A DNA stretch of 64,000 bases from Streptomyces sp. 6-11-2 (GCF_006540305.1 NZ_BJOR01000001.1:496001-560000); one strand, 5' to 3'. Shown: positions 8,411 to 17,896, numbered from the stretch's first letter. Program-made: numbers and translations. Notes: a model not told the origin generated them from the letters alone.

Positions 8411-10609
8411 TCACGCGCCGGAGGGCCCGCGGTTGGGCTTGCCGACGTCGGACTGACCCGCCGCCTTCTTGATCTCGGCGGCCTCCCGCTGGTCGATGAC
8501 ACCCTCGTCCCGCAGCGTCTGGACGACCTTTCCGACGTGGGAGACGAACGTGCCATGGTTCTCCCAGGCCCGGTTGTCCTCGATCAGCTCGTTGATCGTG
8601 CAGCCGTCGGCCGTGACGCGGTTGGGAACACCGGTGTTGATCGAACCGACGAACACGGTGGCCCGGTCGTCCCTTTCCGGACAGTCGGTCGGCGGCTCAC
8701 TGTCGACGACGGTGAGGGACAACGATTTCGGCGTGGACGTGTTGCCGGCCTTGTCGGTGGCCCGGTAGAGGAAGGCATGGCTACCGGCCCTGTCGATCAC
8801 CACCGGCGCCGAGTACTGGAGGTAGGGGCCGCCGTCGAGGGAGTACTCGATCCTGGCCACTCCGGACCCGGCGTCCGAGGCGGACACCGTCACCGTCGCG
8901 CTGCCCACGTAGTTGCCGGAGGCGTCCTTCGTCCCGGACACGGTCGCCGACGTCTCCGGCGGCGTCTTGTCCTCCGGAACAGCCGCCACCACGGTGAACT
9001 GCACCGACTTCACAGCCGACGTGTTCCCCGCCTTGTCCGACGCCCGATACGACAACGTATGCGCACCGACCTGGCTCACCTGAACCGGCGCCGAATAAGC
9101 CGCATAGGCCGCACCGTCCAGCGAATACTCGACCTTCGCCACACCCGACTCAGCATCGGACGCGGACACCGTCACCGTCGCACTGCCCACGTAGTTACCG
9201 GAAGCATCCTTCGTCCCCGACACCGTCGCCGACGTCTCCGGCGGCGTCCTGTCCTCCGGAACAGCCGCCACCACGGTGAACTCCACCGACTTCACAGCCG
9301 ACGTGTTCCCCGCCTTGTCCGACGCCCGATACGACAACGTATGCGCACCGACCTGGCTCACCTCAACCGGCGCCGAATAAGCCGCATAGGCCGCACCGTC
9401 CAGCGAATACTCGACCTTCGCCACACCCGACTCAGCATCGGACGCGGACACCGTCACCGTCGCACTGCCCACGTAGTTACCGGAAGCATCCTTCGTCCCC
9501 GACACCGTCGCCGACGTCTCCGGCGGCGTCCTGTCCTCCGGAACAGCCGCCACCACGGTGAACTCCACCGACTTCACAGCCGACGTGTTCCCCGCCTTGT
9601 CCGACGCCCGATACGACAACGTATGCGCACCGACCTGGCTCACCTCAACCGGCGCCGAATAAGCCGCATAGGCCGCACCGTCCAGCGAATACTCGACCTT
9701 CGCCACACCCGACTCAGCATCGGACGCGGACACCGTCACCGTCGCACTGCCCACGTAGTTACCGGAAGCATCCTTCGTCCCCGACACCGTCGCCGACGTC
9801 TCCGGCGGCGTCCTGTCCTCCGGAACAGCCGCCACCACGGTGAACTCCACCGACTTCACAGCCGACGTGTTCCCCGCCTTGTCCGACGCCCGATACGACA
9901 ACGTATGCGCACCGACCTGGCTCACCTCAACCGGCGCCGAATAAGCCGCATAGGCCGCACCGTCCAGCGAATACTCGACCTTCGCCACACCCGACTCAGC
10001 ATCGGACGCGGACACCGTCACCGTCGCACTGCCCACGTAGTTACCGGAAGCATCCTTCGTCCCCGACACCGTCGCCGACGTCTCCGGCGCGGTGGTGTCG
10101 CCGCCGGCTGCGGGGGTGACGACGAGCTCGCCCGTCATCGACTGGTGGCCCGGCATCGCGCAGAAGTAGCGGTACACGCCGGGCTTGAGGTTGACTTCGG
10201 CCGTGTACTTGCCCCCGTTGGAATCGAAGGGGCTCGCGAAGATGTTGAGGCTGACGTCGTTGTTGTAGTCGGAGTTCGAGACGTCGAACGTCAACGTGTG
10301 GGGCATTCCGGTGGTGTTACCGGTCGCCGCGCTGTTCTCGAACACGATCGTCGTCGGTCCGGCCACCGCGGTGGTGGGGGCCGACGCGTACTTCGTGTAG
10401 TCGTCGCCGGCCGTCCAGGTGAGCACCTGGTTCGCCGCCTTCTCGGACCCGCGGCTCGCCGCCGCGTACGCGGCCGGCACGGCCAGCGAGAAGGCCGCGA
10501 GGGCGACGGCCACCAGCGCCACCAGCACCGGATGTGCGCGGAATCGGTTGCGTGGCGCTGATCTTGAGAGGGGCGGATCCGTCTTGGCATGGAGCAGTCT
10601 TCTGAACAC
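8411..10609 (-). CDS. Secreted cupredoxin with five Ig-like repeats and C-terminal module
   Basis: 732 residues, GTG start with AAAGGTG upstream. A Sec signal runs to about residue 50 (ending AYAAA). Residues ~55-170 form a plastocyanin-like cupredoxin: His in MPHTL and the Cys-His-Met cluster YFCAMPGHQSM are the type-1 copper ligands. Residues 177-640 are five 94-residue OmpL47/Ig-like repeats starting PETSATVSG; the first four are nearly identical at DNA level. Residues 643-732 form a two-Cys module (CTINELIEDN, NHGTFVSHV) also found in the ThuA/sugar dehydrogenase protein at 12397. It likely carries electrons or copper outside the cell, on a stalk of repeats. The laccase is divergent, 482 bp away. 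Confidence 0.85.
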   Translation of the reverse strand: MFRRLLHAKTDPPLSRSAPRNRFRAHPVLVALVAVALAAFSLAVPAAYAAASRGSEKAANQVLTWTAGDDYTKYASAPTTAVAGPTTIVFENSAATGNTTGMPHTLTFDVSNSDYNNDVSLNIFASPFDSNGGKYTAEVNLKPGVYRYFCAMPGHQSMTGELVVTPAAGGDTTAPETSATVSGTKDASGNYVGSATVTVSASDAESGVAKVEYSLDGAAYAAYSAPVEVSQVGAHTLSYRASDKAGNTSAVKSVEFTVVAAVPEDRTPPETSATVSGTKDASGNYVGSATVTVSASDAESGVAKVEYSLDGAAYAAYSAPVEVSQVGAHTLSYRASDKAGNTSAVKSVEFTVVAAVPEDRTPPETSATVSGTKDASGNYVGSATVTVSASDAESGVAKVEYSLDGAAYAAYSAPVEVSQVGAHTLSYRASDKAGNTSAVKSVEFTVVAAVPEDRTPPETSATVSGTKDASGNYVGSATVTVSASDAESGVAKVEYSLDGAAYAAYSAPVQVSQVGAHTLSYRASDKAGNTSAVKSVQFTVVAAVPEDKTPPETSATVSGTKDASGNYVGSATVTVSASDAGSGVARIEYSLDGGPYLQYSAPVVIDRAGSHAFLYRATDKAGNTSTPKSLSLTVVDSEPPTDCPERDDRATVFVGSINTGVPNRVTADGCTINELIEDNRAWENHGTFVSHVGKVVQTLRDEGVIDQREAAEIKKAAGQSDVGKPNRGPSGA
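8952..10079 (-). repeat. Four 282-bp near-identical coding tandem repeats
   Basis: Unit boundaries marked by GTCTCCGG fall at 8952, 9234, 9516, 9798 and 10080, exactly 282 bp (94 codons) apart. The copies at 9234-10080 are almost identical, 8952-9234 has a few changes, and a fifth, diverged copy lies at about 8700-8951. They keep frame and encode Ig-like domains. Confidence 0.95.
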
Positions 10610-11091
10610 CGCTGCACCTTTCGCGAATTCGCTTGTGCGGCACCGCGCAGGGACTCGCGGTCCCGTCTAGTGGATGTCCAGCCGCCGGGATGAGCGCGTC
10701 GAGGGGGTGGTCTCCCGGACCCAACCTCTCTCAAAGTGCGGCAACGTTGGGAAGCTACCGGGCTTTTGACTACTCGCCAAGGTCTATGGCCACAATCCAA
10801 CCAACTTTGACCTGAGTCTGGAAAAACTGGAGGGGCGCCCGCTACGGTGAGGCGGTCCCGAGGCGAATCCCGTTCGCCCAGCCGTCCCGATTCCCGCCGT
10901 ATCCGGCACATCGAGCCAGGCCGGACGGCTGCCACCGGAGTCCGATCCGACGACCGCCCGCCTGCCCCACGGGCCTGAAGCCCCGCGCACCACCGCCCAC
11001 CGCCCTGACGGGACGGCTGCCGTCGGCGGCGGCTCACATCACCACCACGCGACGCCTTCGGGCCCGCACGCGTTCAGAGGATTGGAGAACG
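10610..11091. other. Gene-free divergent region between cupredoxin and laccase genes
   Basis: This 482-bp gap should carry both promoters. It holds a 10-bp palindrome GCGAATTCGC at 10623-10632 in the leader of the cupredoxin gene and an A/T-richer patch at about 10760-10840. I see no convincing -35/-10 pair, terminator or RNA gene. Confidence 0.5.
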
Positions 11092-12114
11092 ATGACCGAC
11101 TCAGGCGCAGGTACGAGACGCTTCTCCCGGCGGGCCTTCGCCACCGGGGCAGCCGCTGCCGCAGTCGTACCCACGGTGCTCGGCATCACCGCGACCGCCG
11201 CCGCCCCGAAGGACAAGCCGGTGGAGGGGAACGGCCAGGGAAACAACAAGGGCACCGTCCGCAACCTGACCCTGTACATGGAGAAGCTGCCGAACGGGGA
11301 AATGGGCTACGGCCTGAAGCCGGGCGAGGCGACGATCCCCGGCCCGCTCATCGAGCTGACCGAGGGCGACACGATGAACATCGAGGTCGTCAACAACCTG
11401 GACGTCGCCGCGAGTCTGCACGTGCACGGCCTGGACTACGACGTCGCCAGCGACGGCACAAGGATGAACGACAGCGTCGTCGAGCCGGGCGGCCGGCGAA
11501 CCTACGTCTGGCGCACCCACGCCCCGTCGAACCAGGGCGGGACATGGGAGGCCGGCAGCGCCGGCTACTGGCACTATCACGATCACAACGTGGGGACCGA
11601 GCACGGCACGGGCGGCATCAAAAAGGGCCTCTACGGCCCCGTGATCGTGCGCCGCAAGGGCGACGTGCTGCCCGACAAGCAGTTCACGGTCGTGTTCAAC
11701 GACATGACGATCAACAACCGGGGCGCCCACGACGCGCCCACCTTCAAGGCCGTCCGCGGTGAGCGAGTGGAGTTCATCGTGATCACACACGGGGACTTCT
11801 TCCACACCTGGCACATCCACGGCCACCGCTGGGTGGACAACCGCACCGGTATCCTCCAGGGTCCGCAAGACGTGAGCCGGGTCATCGACACCAAGACGGT
11901 CGGCCCGGCGGACTCCTTCGGATTCCAGGTGATCGCGGGTGACCGGGTCGGCGCGGGCGCCTGGATGTACCACTGCCACGTCCAGAGCCACTCGGACATG
12001 GGCATGGCCGGTGTGTTCCTCGTGACCGAGGCCGACGGCTCGGTCCCCGGCGGCATGCCCCACCACATGGCCGAGGCCGACGGCTCGGCCGCCGACGGCA
12101 TGCACCACCACTAG
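11092..12114 (+). CDS. Two-domain small laccase (multicopper oxidase)
   Basis: 340 residues, close in length and sequence to the Streptomyces small laccase SLAC. The N terminus has a Tat signal (RRFSRRAF, then an Ala-rich core). Copper ligands are all visible: [17 protein letters not shown] and the C-terminal [10 protein letters not shown] with Cys, His and axial Met. Two-domain laccases act as trimers that oxidise phenols or metals with reduction of O2 to water, and are exported folded with copper. The C-terminal tail is rich in His (GMHHH). ATG at 11092 follows GGAGAACG. Its neighbours are a secreted cupredoxin and a secreted sugar dehydrogenase, which suggests joint extracellular oxidation. 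Confidence 0.96.
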   Translation: MTDSGAGTRRFSRRAFATGAAAAAVVPTVLGITATAAAPKDKPVEGNGQGNNKGTVRNLTLYMEKLPNGEMGYGLKPGEATIPGPLIELTEGDTMNIEVVNNLDVAASLHVHGLDYDVASDGTRMNDSVVEPGGRRTYVWRTHAPSNQGGTWEAGSAGYWHYHDHNVGTEHGTGGIKKGLYGPVIVRRKGDVLPDKQFTVVFNDMTINNRGAHDAPTFKAVRGERVEFIVITHGDFFHTWHIHGHRWVDNRTGILQGPQDVSRVIDTKTVGPADSFGFQVIAGDRVGAGAWMYHCHVQSHSDMGMAGVFLVTEADGSVPGGMPHHMAEADGSAADGMHHH

Positions 12115-12300
12115 AAAGGCAGTGGCGGCGCCCTCGATCCGGGCTCCGCCCCCCAAGCCACGCCCGTCGTACCACCTGACGGTCCGACGGGCGTGTACGA
12201 CTGCCGCCGGCCGGTCCTCACCCGCAAGGACCTGAGGCGAACCTGTCCTCGTCCCTCCGGCACCCGTCCTTCCCGGGCATCGTGACCGCCCGCCGAGATC

Positions 12301-12330
12301 CGCCTCACCCGGCGCACGCCGGGTGAGGCG
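12301..12330 (+). terminator. Hairpin after the laccase gene
   Basis: A perfect 14-bp inverted repeat CGCCTCACCCGGCG with only CA between the arms lies 186 bp past the laccase stop and 67 bp before the next start. It could be a terminator or a leader hairpin of the next gene. Confidence 0.55.
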
Positions 12331-12396
12331 TCCGCGGCAGCCCTCGCTCCATCCCCTGATCACTCTTCCGTTGTCGGATCGAGTCAAGGAGCAAGC

Positions 12397-15300
12397 ATGG
12401 GCAAGAGAGACCGGTTCGCCCTCTCACGACGAAGCGGAGCGCCGCCGTCGCGTCCCGCGCGGGCCTCTGGTCACGCGTGGTCCTGGCGCCGCGCCGTCGT
12501 CCTGCTGTCCAGCGCCGCGCTGACCGTGGGACTTGCCACGCTGCCGGCCGTGGAGGCGAACGCACAGCCGCCGTCCGGGACCGCCCAGGACGCCGGCGCC
12601 GAGAGCCAGGTGAACGTCCTGGTCTTCCACGGACCGGCCGCCAAGCAGGACGACCCCGTGAAGAAGGCCGCGGCGGCGATCGGGAACCTCGGCGAGAAGA
12701 ACGGGTTCAAGGTCGTCGAGTCCGAGGACGCGGGTGTGTTCACCACCGCGAGCCTCGCCAAGTACCGAGGGGTGGTGTTCCTGTCGGCCGACGGCGTGAC
12801 CCTCAACGCCGACCAGGAATCCGCGTTCCAGTCGTACATCAAGAACGGCGGCGGCTTCGTCGGTGTCCACGACGCCGCCCGGGCGCAGTCCGACTCCTCC
12901 TGGTTCACCGGGCTGATCGGCACCCGGCCCGCCCTGGGCCTGCCCGACGCCGAGAAGGTCGTCGAGAGCGCGGTCAACTCGGACAACCCGCCGAGCGAGA
13001 CCAAGGACAAGCTGTTCGACGGCAAGGACGACACCAAGTGGCTGGCCCGTACGCCGACCGCCTGGGTCACCATGAAGCTGGACAAGCCGGTCGCGGTGGT
13101 CAACTACGCTCTGACCTCCGCCAACGACTACCAGGGGCGGGACCCGAAGGACTGGAAGCTCCAGGGTTCGCAGGACGGCCAGAACTGGACGACCCTGGAC
13201 ACCCGGAGCGGCGAGACCTTCCCGTCGCGGTTCCAGACCAGGCAGTTCCAGTTCACCAACACACAGGCCTACCAGCACTACCGGCTGGACATCACCGCGA
13301 ACAGCGGTGAGCCGCTGACCCAGCTGGCCGAGCTGCGGCTGTTCAACGCCAACCCGACGCCTCCGCAGGCCTCCAAGGTCCAGCAGGCCGTGGTCGACGT
13401 GACGGACCGCCAGCACCCGGCCAACGAGGGCCTGCCGCTCAACTGGACCCGCTCCGACCAGTGGATCAACTGGGACCCGAACCCGGTCGGCAAGGTCCAC
13501 ACCATCGCCCAGGTCGAGGAGTGGAAGTACAAGCCGGGAGCAGGCTCCAACGGCGCGTTCCACCCGATCTCGTGGTGCCGTGACTACGACGGCGGCCGGT
13601 CCTTCTACACCGGCATGGGCCGCACCGAGGAGAGCTACACCACCGACACGAAGTTCCAGAGCCACCTCCTCGGCGCCATCCAGTGGACCACCGGTATGGT
13701 CCGCGGCGACTGCCAGGCGACCATCGCCTCCAACTACAAGACCGAGCGGCTGACGGCCCAGAACCAGGCGGGGCAGCTCGACCAGATCGGTGAGCCGCAC
13801 GGTCTCACCATGGCCCCCGACGGCAAGGCCTTCTACATCGGCAAGGCCGCCTGCCCGTCCGGCCCGATCGCCGACTGGAACGACCCCAAGGTCGGCCTGG
13901 GCTGCGGCACCATCCACCAGTGGGACCCCAAGACCCAGAAGGTCAAGCTGCTCACCACGCTCGACGTGATGGGCAACCGGGGCAGCGGTAGCGAACTGGT
14001 CAAGAACGAAGAGGGCCTCGTCGGCATCACCCTCGACCCGAAGTTCGAGAAGAACGGGTGGATCTACATCTACTGGATGCCGCACGAGTCGATCGACCGC
14101 GACAAGCGGATCGGCCAGCGGACGGTCTCCCGGCTGACCTACGACTTCGCGTCCGAGTCCATCGACCAGGGCACCCGCAAGGACCTGCTGCACTGGGACA
14201 CCCAGATCCACAGCTGCTGCCACGCCGGTGGCGGCATGTCCTTCGACAAGGACGGCAACCTCTACATCGGCTCCGGCGACAACAACTCCTCCGAGGGCTC
14301 CAGCGGCTACTCCGGTAACAACTGGACCCAGGACTACAAGGGCGTCTCCTTCCAGGACGCGCGCCGCACCTCCGGCAACACCAACGACCTCAACGGCAAG
14401 ATCATCCGCATCCACCCCGAGTCCGACGGCACCTACACCATCCCCAAGGGCAACCTCTTCGCGCCGGGCACGGCCAAGACCCGCCCGGAGATCTACGTGA
14501 TGGGTGTCCGCAACATCGCGCGGCTCTCCATCGACCCGGTGCACAACTGGCTGAACGCCGGCTGGGTCGGTCCGGACGCGGGAGCCTCCAACCCGGAGCT
14601 GGGCCCGGCCAAGTACGAGACGGCCACGGTCATCACCTCCGCGGGCAACCAGGGCTGGCCGTACTGCATGGGCAACCGGCAGCCCTACCGTGACCGCAGC
14701 AGCACCGACGCCAGCGTCCTCACCGGCTGGTACGACTGCGACCACCTCAAGAACGAGTCGCCGCGCAACACCGGCCTGGTGGACATCCCGCCGGCCCGCG
14801 ACAACATGATCTGGTACTCGCCCCAGGGCGGCGGGCCGGTCTTCCCCGAGCGCTCCGACGGCAGCGGCGTCCCCAGCTACGTCGACAGCGAGGCCACCTA
14901 CACCCAGCCGTACCTCAAGGGCGGCGGCCAGGCCATCATGTCCGGTCCGACCTACCACCGCTCCCAGGTGGACACCAAGAGCGGTGTCGCCTGGCCGGCG
15001 TACTGGGAGGACAAGTGGTTCATCGGTGACGAGTCCAACGCCAACAACCGGGTCGCGGTGACCCTCGACCCCGACCACATCAAGGACCAGGGCGCGCCGG
15101 CCTTCGGTGAGGACGTGCGCAGCATCATCGCGCCCGGCAGCGGCGCCACCCAGCTGCAGAGCTGGATGGATGCCAAGTTCGGTCCCGACGGTGCCCTGTA
15201 CATGCTCGACTACGCGGGCGGCTTCTTCAGCCTGCACAACAACCAGAAGCTCATCCGCATCTCCTACCAGGGCGGCCCGGCCACCCCGAAGCCGCAGGAC

Positions 15301-16431
15301 GCGGGGGCGCGGGTCATCACCCAGAGCAAGCCGAAGGCGGTGGCGTTCTCCAGCGCCAAGACCGGCGGTGTGGCCTGGGAGTGGGACTTCGGCGACGGCA
15401 GCAAGCCCTCGCACGAGGCCAACCCGACGCACACGTACGCCGACTACGGCACGTACCACGCGAAGCTGACGGTCACCTACGCCAACGGCGAGAAGGCCAC
15501 CGCGACGCTCGACGCCAAGGCCGGCTGCCCGGCTCCCGACGCCCGGCCGACCGTCCAGCTGCTGGACACCGACACGGGCGTCACCAACCACAAGGCCGGA
15601 GGCGGCTGCACCGTCAACGACCTGATCGACGACGAGGCCTCCTGGTCGAACCACGGCGAGTTCGTCAGCCACGTCAACTCCGTGGTCAACGACCTCCGCA
15701 AGGAGGGCGTCCTCGACAACCAGGAGTCGGCGGCGATCAGCAAGGCGGCGGCGAAGTCCGAGATCGGCAAGGTCGCCGGGTACAAGTCCATCTTCGACGG
15801 AACCGCGGCGAGTCTGTCCGACTGGCGGCAGGCGGGTGCGGGTTCGTTCTCGGTCCAGCCTGACGGCACCATGCGCAGCACCGGCGGCATGGGCATGCTG
15901 TGGTACGCCAAGGAGGAGTTGAAGGACTTCTCGGTCAGGCTCCAGTTCCGGGACGTGGCTCCGGGTACCGCCAACACCAACAGCGGAGTCTTCGTCCGGT
16001 TCCCGGACCCGCGGACACCGCTGGCGGAGCGCCCGGCCGGCAGTTGCGGGACGGTGGGCTCGGCCCGTACCGCCCCCGAGTGGGTCGCGATCTACTGCGG
16101 CCATGAGATCCAGATCTACGACGGGGCCACGGGCGAGGTCCAGAAGACCGGTTCCGTCTACAACTTCAAACCGCTCGGCCTGGACAAGGCGGGGGTGACC
16201 CCGAAGGGCCAGTGGAACGACTACGAGGTGCGTGCGGTCGGGCAGCACTACACGATCATCCGCAACGGCGTGGTGATCAACGAGTTCGACAACACGCCCG
16301 GCAAGTCGTCGTCCCGTGCGGGTGACCCGCCCACGGACCTGCGTCAGTTCCTCAGCGGGTACATCGGGCTGCAGAACCACAGCAACACCGATCTGACCGA
16401 GTTCCGCAACATCCGGGTACGAAGCCTGTAG
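12397..16431 (+). CDS. Secreted ThuA / discoidin / PQQ sugar dehydrogenase / PKD / DUF1080 protein
   Basis: 1344 residues; ATG follows AAGGAGCAAGC. A long twin-Arg-like N region and signal end near VEANA (~55). Order: first half of a ThuA-like domain (~65-175), an F5/8-type discoidin domain (~190-330, LFDGKDDTKW), second half of ThuA (~335-445), a soluble PQQ-type sugar dehydrogenase beta-propeller (~450-965; EPHGLTMAPDG, EEGLVGITLDP, VMGVRN), a PKD domain (~970-1040; WDFGDGS), the two-Cys module shared with the 8411 gene (1044-1125), and a DUF1080 (3-keto-disaccharide hydrolase) domain (~1130-1344). Sugar oxidation plus 3-keto-glycoside hydrolysis in one polypeptide is suggested. The exact substrate is unknown. 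Confidence 0.88.
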   Translation: MGKRDRFALSRRSGAPPSRPARASGHAWSWRRAVVLLSSAALTVGLATLPAVEANAQPPSGTAQDAGAESQVNVLVFHGPAAKQDDPVKKAAAAIGNLGEKNGFKVVESEDAGVFTTASLAKYRGVVFLSADGVTLNADQESAFQSYIKNGGGFVGVHDAARAQSDSSWFTGLIGTRPALGLPDAEKVVESAVNSDNPPSETKDKLFDGKDDTKWLARTPTAWVTMKLDKPVAVVNYALTSANDYQGRDPKDWKLQGSQDGQNWTTLDTRSGETFPSRFQTRQFQFTNTQAYQHYRLDITANSGEPLTQLAELRLFNANPTPPQASKVQQAVVDVTDRQHPANEGLPLNWTRSDQWINWDPNPVGKVHTIAQVEEWKYKPGAGSNGAFHPISWCRDYDGGRSFYTGMGRTEESYTTDTKFQSHLLGAIQWTTGMVRGDCQATIASNYKTERLTAQNQAGQLDQIGEPHGLTMAPDGKAFYIGKAACPSGPIADWNDPKVGLGCGTIHQWDPKTQKVKLLTTLDVMGNRGSGSELVKNEEGLVGITLDPKFEKNGWIYIYWMPHESIDRDKRIGQRTVSRLTYDFASESIDQGTRKDLLHWDTQIHSCCHAGGGMSFDKDGNLYIGSGDNNSSEGSSGYSGNNWTQDYKGVSFQDARRTSGNTNDLNGKIIRIHPESDGTYTIPKGNLFAPGTAKTRPEIYVMGVRNIARLSIDPVHNWLNAGWVGPDAGASNPELGPAKYETATVITSAGNQGWPYCMGNRQPYRDRSSTDASVLTGWYDCDHLKNESPRNTGLVDIPPARDNMIWYSPQGGGPVFPERSDGSGVPSYVDSEATYTQPYLKGGGQAIMSGPTYHRSQVDTKSGVAWPAYWEDKWFIGDESNANNRVAVTLDPDHIKDQGAPAFGEDVRSIIAPGSGATQLQSWMDAKFGPDGALYMLDYAGGFFSLHNNQKLIRISYQGGPATPKPQDAGARVITQSKPKAVAFSSAKTGGVAWEWDFGDGSKPSHEANPTHTYADYGTYHAKLTVTYANGEKATATLDAKAGCPAPDARPTVQLLDTDTGVTNHKAGGGCTVNDLIDDEASWSNHGEFVSHVNSVVNDLRKEGVLDNQESAAISKAAAKSEIGKVAGYKSIFDGTAASLSDWRQAGAGSFSVQPDGTMRSTGGMGMLWYAKEELKDFSVRLQFRDVAPGTANTNSGVFVRFPDPRTPLAERPAGSCGTVGSARTAPEWVAIYCGHEIQIYDGATGEVQKTGSVYNFKPLGLDKAGVTPKGQWNDYEVRAVGQHYTIIRNGVVINEFDNTPGKSSSRAGDPPTDLRQFLSGYIGLQNHSNTDLTEFRNIRVRSL

Positions 16432-16445
16432 CCGGACAGTAGAAG

Positions 16446-16481
16446 GAGCCGGGCTCGGGGCGGTCGCCCCGGGCCCGGCTC
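16446..16481 (+). terminator. Terminator after the ThuA/sugar dehydrogenase gene
   Basis: An interrupted GC stem (GAGCCGGG ... CCCGGCTC) is followed by a T-rich run (TTCCTTTTCC), close to a classical intrinsic terminator, 15 bp after the stop. Confidence 0.8.
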
Positions 16482-16527
16482 TTCCTTTTCCCGCTTCCGC
16501 GTCGGCCGGTTCGAAGCGTGCGAGCGG

Positions 16528-16866
16528 TCAGCCCAGCTGGGTGTCCAGCCACTGCAGGACGTCGGGGGTCACGGGGTCGGTGATGTCGGCGAACTCCTCG
16601 TGCCTCTTCAGGAACTTGGCCACGTACGGACAGACGGGCACGATCCGCTTTCCGGACTCGCGTACGTCGGTGAGCGCCTCCTGGACCAGCTGGGAGGCGA
16701 GGCCCTGTCCGGCGAAGGCGTCGTCGATCTCGGTGTGGTGGAAGACGCGCTGTTCACCGCGGTCGCGGTAGGCGGTCAGTCCGGCGCGCTTGCCGTCGAC
16801 CAGGATTTCGTAGCGGTGCTTCGCGTCCGCCCGCTGGACGGTCGCAGCGGTGGAGGGCTGGCTCAT
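16528..16866 (-). CDS. GNAT-like N-acetyltransferase (short, COG2388 type)
   Basis: 112 residues, ATG at 16866. The family is a reduced GNAT fold: HTEIDDAFAGQGLASQLV is the acetyl-CoA binding loop and VPVCPYVAKFLKRH the conserved end segment with Cys. These small acetyltransferases are of unknown substrate. The gene is 41 bp downstream of the pirin gene on the same strand and may be cotranscribed with it. Confidence 0.88.
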   Translation of the reverse strand: MSQPSTAATVQRADAKHRYEILVDGKRAGLTAYRDRGEQRVFHHTEIDDAFAGQGLASQLVQEALTDVRESGKRIVPVCPYVAKFLKRHEEFADITDPVTPDVLQWLDTQLG

Positions 16867-16906
16867 CGGATGCCTCTCGTCTGGGGTCGGTGACACGTCG
16901 AACGGA

Positions 16907-17896
16907 TCAGTGGCGCGGTGGATTCCTGCGCGGCGTGATGACGGCGTTCGGCAGTGCGGGGGCGGGAAGCCGGTCTCCCGGGTACCCCTCGACCACGCCG
17001 AAGCGATCGGAGGAGTTCTGCCATGCGTCACGGGCCTTGGCGATGTCCTCGTGGCTGCGCCCGATGAAGTTCCACCACATGACGATCTCCTCCTCGAACG
17101 GGGTTCCGCCGAGCAGGACCGTCCGTGCGATGTCGTCCGACTCGTTCGTCAGCGTCAGCGCGTCGACGCCCGGATGGGCGTAGCCCATCTCCGCGGGAGC
17201 CACCAGGGTGCCGGCCAGGCGTACCTCTCCCTGGTCGACCAGGAGGCCGTGCTCGAAGCCGGGGTCCACGGCGAGCGTGAGGGCAGCGCGCGGCTGGAGG
17301 ACGATCTCGGCGCCGAGCAGGGGCGTGAAGGTCCGCACCGGGGAGGCGTGGCCGGCCAGGGAGCCCAGGAAGACCCTGATCTCGGCCCGGTCGATCCGCG
17401 CGGGCTCGGGTACGTAGTGCTGGAAGTCCCGTGCGGCGTCGCGGTGCTCCCCCGGCAGCGCCACCCACAGCTGGACTCCGTGCAGGACGGTGGTCCGCGG
17501 GGTGGAGACCTCCGAGTGGCAGATGCCGTACCCGCCGGTCATGAGGTTCAGCTCGCCGGGTCGTACGTAGGCGTGGCTGCCCAGGCTGTCCCGGTGCTCG
17601 ATCTCCCCGCTGAACAGCCAGCTCACCGTCTGGAGCCCGGTGTGCGGATGCGGGGCGACGTCCATGCCGCCCGTCACCGAGACGTCGTCGGGGCCGTAGT
17701 GATCGGCGAAGCACCAGGCGCCGATCAGGGTCCGGGTGCGCTGCGGCAGGGTCCGCCGCACGGTCATCGCCCGGGGGCCGCCGAGGGGCACGTCCCGCGC
17801 GGTCAGGACGTCGACCCGGGCCGCCTCGGTCGGCCGCTCGCCGTCCGCCGGCCCGCCGCACCGCACTTCCATGGGTTTCGTCTCGGCGTTGCTCAC
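16907..17896 (-). CDS. Pirin-family cupin protein
   Basis: 329 residues. The N-terminal cupin carries the pirin signature HPHTGLQTVSWLF followed by EIEHRDSLG; the pair of His, a third His (CHSE) and Glu bind iron. Pirins act as quercetin-type dioxygenases or redox-linked regulators. The GTG at 17896 has GGGAGAGG upstream at good distance. The gene is divergent from an AhpD-like gene, an arrangement common in actinomycetes and suggestive of an oxidative or electrophile stress response. Confidence 0.93.
   Translation of the reverse strand: MSNAETKPMEVRCGGPADGERPTEAARVDVLTARDVPLGGPRAMTVRRTLPQRTRTLIGAWCFADHYGPDDVSVTGGMDVAPHPHTGLQTVSWLFSGEIEHRDSLGSHAYVRPGELNLMTGGYGICHSEVSTPRTTVLHGVQLWVALPGEHRDAARDFQHYVPEPARIDRAEIRVFLGSLAGHASPVRTFTPLLGAEIVLQPRAALTLAVDPGFEHGLLVDQGEVRLAGTLVAPAEMGYAHPGVDALTLTNESDDIARTVLLGGTPFEEEIVMWWNFIGRSHEDIAKARDAWQNSSDRFGVVEGYPGDRLPAPALPNAVITPRRNPPRH

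Noticed and set aside
8132..10561. 809-codon open frame antisense to the cupredoxin-repeat gene with its own repeats
   Set aside because: Its repeats are only the complement of the Ig-like coding repeats; the product is Arg/His-rich without domains.
10780..10815. GGTCTATGGCC as a DasR-type or chitinase-type direct repeat site
   Set aside because: Only half of the GGTCTAGACC pattern is present and there is no second copy.
12424..16380. 1318-codon open frame antisense to the ThuA/sugar dehydrogenase gene
   Set aside because: Shadow frame created by third-position GC; no ribosome site, signal or domain.
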